Below are positions 61,438 through 64,000 of a DNA stretch of 64,000 nt, piece after piece; the first letter of the stretch is position 1; each line of letters begins with the position of its first letter. The notes under the pieces are model-generated. The model saw nothing but the letters and a program-made list of their open reading frames with translations. It ran no database searches and was not told the DNA's origin. Origin of the DNA: Viola odorata (lineage: Eukaryota > Streptophyta > Magnoliopsida > Malpighiales > Violaceae); NCBI GenBank assembly GCA_963691705.1, contig OY829542.1:63388427-63452426 (forward strand), read 5' to 3'. The translations under genes and the position numbers were made by a program.

Positions 61438-61778
61438 CACATACCTACATAATTATTTGTATTCTTCTGCACAAATAATCTTAATTTTATTCTAAATAAT
61501 TAAATTATGTGTGTGAAATTAAAAATATGATTTAAAGAACATATTTTCAATGAAATATATAATGTATGTCTTAATATTTATTTATAAATGTATTAGAATA
61601 TATGTTCATTTCAAAAAGGTTGAAATAATGCAAATTATAGTAAAAAATTTAAGATTTACAATACAATTATAGCCACAACGACCGCAACGGTTACATTTTA
61701 CTATTATATACTGCGATACCGCGGTTATCGATTCCAGTTATATTAGTCGTTACCGTTATTTAACACTACGCTCTAGCT

Positions 61779-62495
61779 AGAACTAGAAAATTGAGTCCCG
61801 CGTTGCGGGGATAGTTTGAGAATTGAAACAAATTATCAAATAATTGTTTTAAAGACTGAGAAAAAGTGAATCCAGAAAATAAAAAGAGTTGAGAGTTCAA
61901 TTAGGCAATTTGAAACACGAAGCTTGACTCATCATTCACAGTGGAATGTATAAAAAAAAATATATATCTAAAAAATTACGTGATGAAACTCTCTTTATGG
62001 TTTGAAAGGAAGCAACATATAATCCCTAAAACACTCACATCATACCGTGTCACTCTTGAATCTTTAATAAGTTGACACTGACATATCAAATGAGATAATG
62101 CAAATTAACCCATTAAATTTCCACTAGATAATGGAAATTTAATTTCATTAATTTAAGATGATGAAAATTAATTTCATGCAGTGGATATTAATTTTGACGT
62201 AGTGAAAATTAATTGTATAGTAATTTAAATTAAAAAGAATTTGAAGAGACAAAAAAATTAATTAGAGTACGTAATTTTTTTTTAATAGGCTGATGTATAT
62301 ATATATATATAATAAAAGGACATTACAAATGACCAAAAGATCACGGACCGATACAGAGAGCGACAGAGCAGGTAACCAGGCTACCTGCAGAAAACTGAGG
62401 CAACACGCCCAAAAACCCACCCGCCTAACTACTCAACACTCAACAACAGAAGAGCAACGAAAGTGGAACAAAAACGACTAACCACACTATCGACA
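61779..62495. other. AT-rich intergenic sequence and 3' tail of the LINE
   Basis: AT-rich DNA, a (TA)n run at 62296-62311 and, adjacent to it on the minus strand, an A-run (62273-62283 as T on the plus strand) that may mark the 3' end of the LINE. Confidence 0.45.
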
Positions 62496-64000
62496 CTATC
62501 TTCCTAGCCCATAAAGCCATTCCGGCCCAAGGAACATCTGAGCATGCGAATAGGGAAAACGTGGATCCAAAGTAAGCAACCAATGTTGCCAAGTACTAAA
62601 GATGAGGTTAAGACAGCCAAAAGAACAACATCTACCTTGTCTGAAGACCACTTTATTCCTCTGGAGCCAAATGGAGTAACATCCGGCGTATAGAAGAATC
62701 AACCAGCTATCTTGAACTACCCTTTTGTTACACATCAGCAGCGACGACCAGCTATTCCAGTGATCTAACATAGACTTAGGGGTCACCCACTGCATACCCG
62801 CCCATCTTATGATCGTCGTCCATATTTGAAGAGTAAACTTACAATGAAGTAAGAGATGGTCAACCGTTTCCTCGTTATCCCCACACAGAGGGCACCTATC
62901 GCTATCTGAATTTACAATAGACCTGTGCCGCAGGAAGACCCTAGTAGCTATCCCGTTATTCAAGGCGAGCCAAGTAAAGATTTGAGCCCTGTGAGGCACC
63001 TTCGCCTTCCAACATTGCTGCAGATAGTTGTCCCCATTGTTCACCCCATTCCACCTCGCTTTCTCTCTGCAAAAGGAACCAACCGTATACTTACCAGAAA
63101 CATCTAGCTTCCACAAAATCTTATCCCTGTATTCACCGACCAGCGGTTGAGGTATCAGACGCTGCATATCCCTAACCTCATCCAACTCCCATTCGAACAG
63201 AGCTCTTCGCCATTTGAAATCCCACTCCCAAACCCCTTCTGACCAAGAACCGATCTCCCTAATCGTCCCCAACTTGTCCGTCGTTAATTGATACAGTCGG
63301 GGATGTTTAATTGCCAGGGGAATTCTGTCAGCCCAAGGGTCCCACCACGTCATCACATGAGCTCCATTCCCCACCTTGATCATCACCTGAGTAGTCCATA
63401 AATCAAACGCTGATCCATTTCTACCACAAACTGCTAGCATATCCTTCCACAACTCGGATGCCGCCACTTTCTCCGACCGCCACACATCCCCTATTGAACG
63501 AACCCCGTATTCTGCCCTTATAATCCTCTCCCATGTTCCCTCCTTCCCTGTCACAACTCCCCAAAACCGTTTCAATAACAAGGCTTCATTTCTTGTCCGC
63601 AAGCATCCTAACCCAAGACCTCCATCTTCCTTGCTTTTGATGACTTTTCCCCACTGAACTTTCGGTATACCCCTGTGGTTATCATCGCCACCCCAAAGAA
63701 ATTTGCGCATCATCTTTTCACATTGGCGGACAACCCCCAAAGGAATTCTAAAGATGGACATGTTGTAAACAGGTAAGCTCATCAAGACAGATTTAATTAA
63801 GGTTACCCTTCCTCCCAGCGAAAGAAGAGCACCTTTCCAAGACGCTAGCCTTCTTCTAACCGTCGACAACAAACCTTCCCAATTAGACAGGCGTTTGGGA
63901 TTAATCCCAACACAAGAGCCAAGGTATTTAAACGGAGTAACTTCAAACTTACATCCCGCTCTCCTAGCTAGAGTTTCCCCATCCGTCGTGTATACATTTA
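62496..64000 (-). CDS. L1-like LINE ORF2, C-terminal part (partial at window edge)
   Basis: An open minus-strand frame runs from the window end to a stop at 62496 (about 500 codons visible). It contains the end of the reverse-transcriptase region: FKYLGSCVGINPK, then RRRLASWKGALLSLGGRVTL, the thumb-like block of plant LINEs. After a connecting region comes the zf-RVT zinc-binding domain (WKAKVPHRAQIFTWLALNNG, RCPLCGDNEETVDHLLLHC). The YADD active site and the endonuclease lie outside the window. The frame is intact as far as visible. No codon within it needs to be the start. Confidence 0.9.
   Translation of the reverse strand, partial: NVYTTDGETLARRAGCKFEVTPFKYLGSCVGINPKRLSNWEGLLSTVRRRLASWKGALLSLGGRVTLIKSVLMSLPVYNMSIFRIPLGVVRQCEKMMRKFLWGGDDNHRGIPKVQWGKVIKSKEDGGLGLGCLRTRNEALLLKRFWGVVTGKEGTWERIIRAEYGVRSIGDVWRSEKVAASELWKDMLAVCGRNGSAFDLWTTQVMIKVGNGAHVMTWWDPWADRIPLAIKHPRLYQLTTDKLGTIREIGSWSEGVWEWDFKWRRALFEWELDEVRDMQRLIPQPLVGEYRDKILWKLDVSGKYTVGSFCREKARWNGVNNGDNYLQQCWKAKVPHRAQIFTWLALNNGIATRVFLRHRSIVNSDSDRCPLCGDNEETVDHLLLHCKFTLQIWTTIIRWAGMQWVTPKSMLDHWNSWSSLLMCNKRVVQDSWLILLYAGCYSIWLQRNKVVFRQGRCCSFGCLNLIFSTWQHWLLTLDPRFPYSHAQMFLGPEWLYGLGR

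Larger units (their letters stand above)
57397..61770. mobile_element. Older non-autonomous hAT-like element hosting the intact hAT
   Basis: The left end is CATAGTGTTAAAT and the right end reads, on the complement, CGTAGTGTTAAAT. They are flanked by CTCTAGAC (57389-57396) and CTCTAGCT (61771-61778), an 8-bp duplication with two differences. GCCGTTAT/CCGTTATTTAAC motifs crowd the subterminal regions. Without the 3.6-kb insertion and its duplication the element would be about 745 bp, with no ORF. Confidence 0.7.

Overview
The window is nuclear DNA of a flowering plant, most likely a eudicot and possibly an asterid (an inference from gene families and style, not from a database match). The evidence is AT-rich intergenic DNA, many short GT-AG introns, plant-restricted families (REM/B3, TNP-type TIR protein, hydroxyproline-rich glycoprotein family) and dense, mostly non-autonomous transposable elements.

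Layout. (1) 0-16 kb: two copies of a six-exon ubiquitin-conjugating enzyme gene of the UBC4/5/6 type (1890-4976 and 12358-15482). Both are reconstructable to 183 codons. They are separated by an LTR fragment, a minisatellite, an ALMT-like 3' exon remnant and a nested pile of inverted-repeat, Stowaway-like and hAT-like elements. A tRNA-Thr(UGU) gene follows copy 2. (2) 17.2-22 kb, minus strand: a single-coding-exon TIR/P-loop NTPase/TPR-like protein of 997 aa, with a probable intron in its 5' leader. (3) 25-36 kb, plus strand: a 33-exon M1 (PepN-like) metallo-aminopeptidase. A Mutator-like element of about 3.1 kb, itself carrying an hAT-like insertion and a GRF zinc-finger ORF remnant, sits directly against its first ATG. 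(4) 36-42.5 kb: AT-rich intergenic DNA with two fold-back elements. (5) 42.8-45.2 kb: hydroxyproline-rich glycoprotein family gene. (6) 47.6-49 kb: intronless BTB/POZ (KCTD-like) plus beta-propeller-like gene. (7) 51.5-54.4 kb: REM-type B3 gene whose third B3 domain is broken by frameshifts. (8) 57.4-61.8 kb: a structurally complete hAT element with an intact 792-aa transposase and perfect 8-bp target duplications, inserted inside an older non-autonomous hAT-like element. (9) 62.5-64 kb, minus strand: the C-terminal part of an L1-like LINE ORF2, cut by the window end.

The genes do not form a pathway; this is an ordinary plant gene island. The most notable points are the UBC duplication, in which 11 of 12 coding differences are amino-acid changing, the MULE insertion abutting the aminopeptidase start codon together with a frame break in the transit-peptide exon, a 5-nt microexon and a GC-AG intron in that gene, and the young nested hAT. 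I found no clearly novel multi-gene system.
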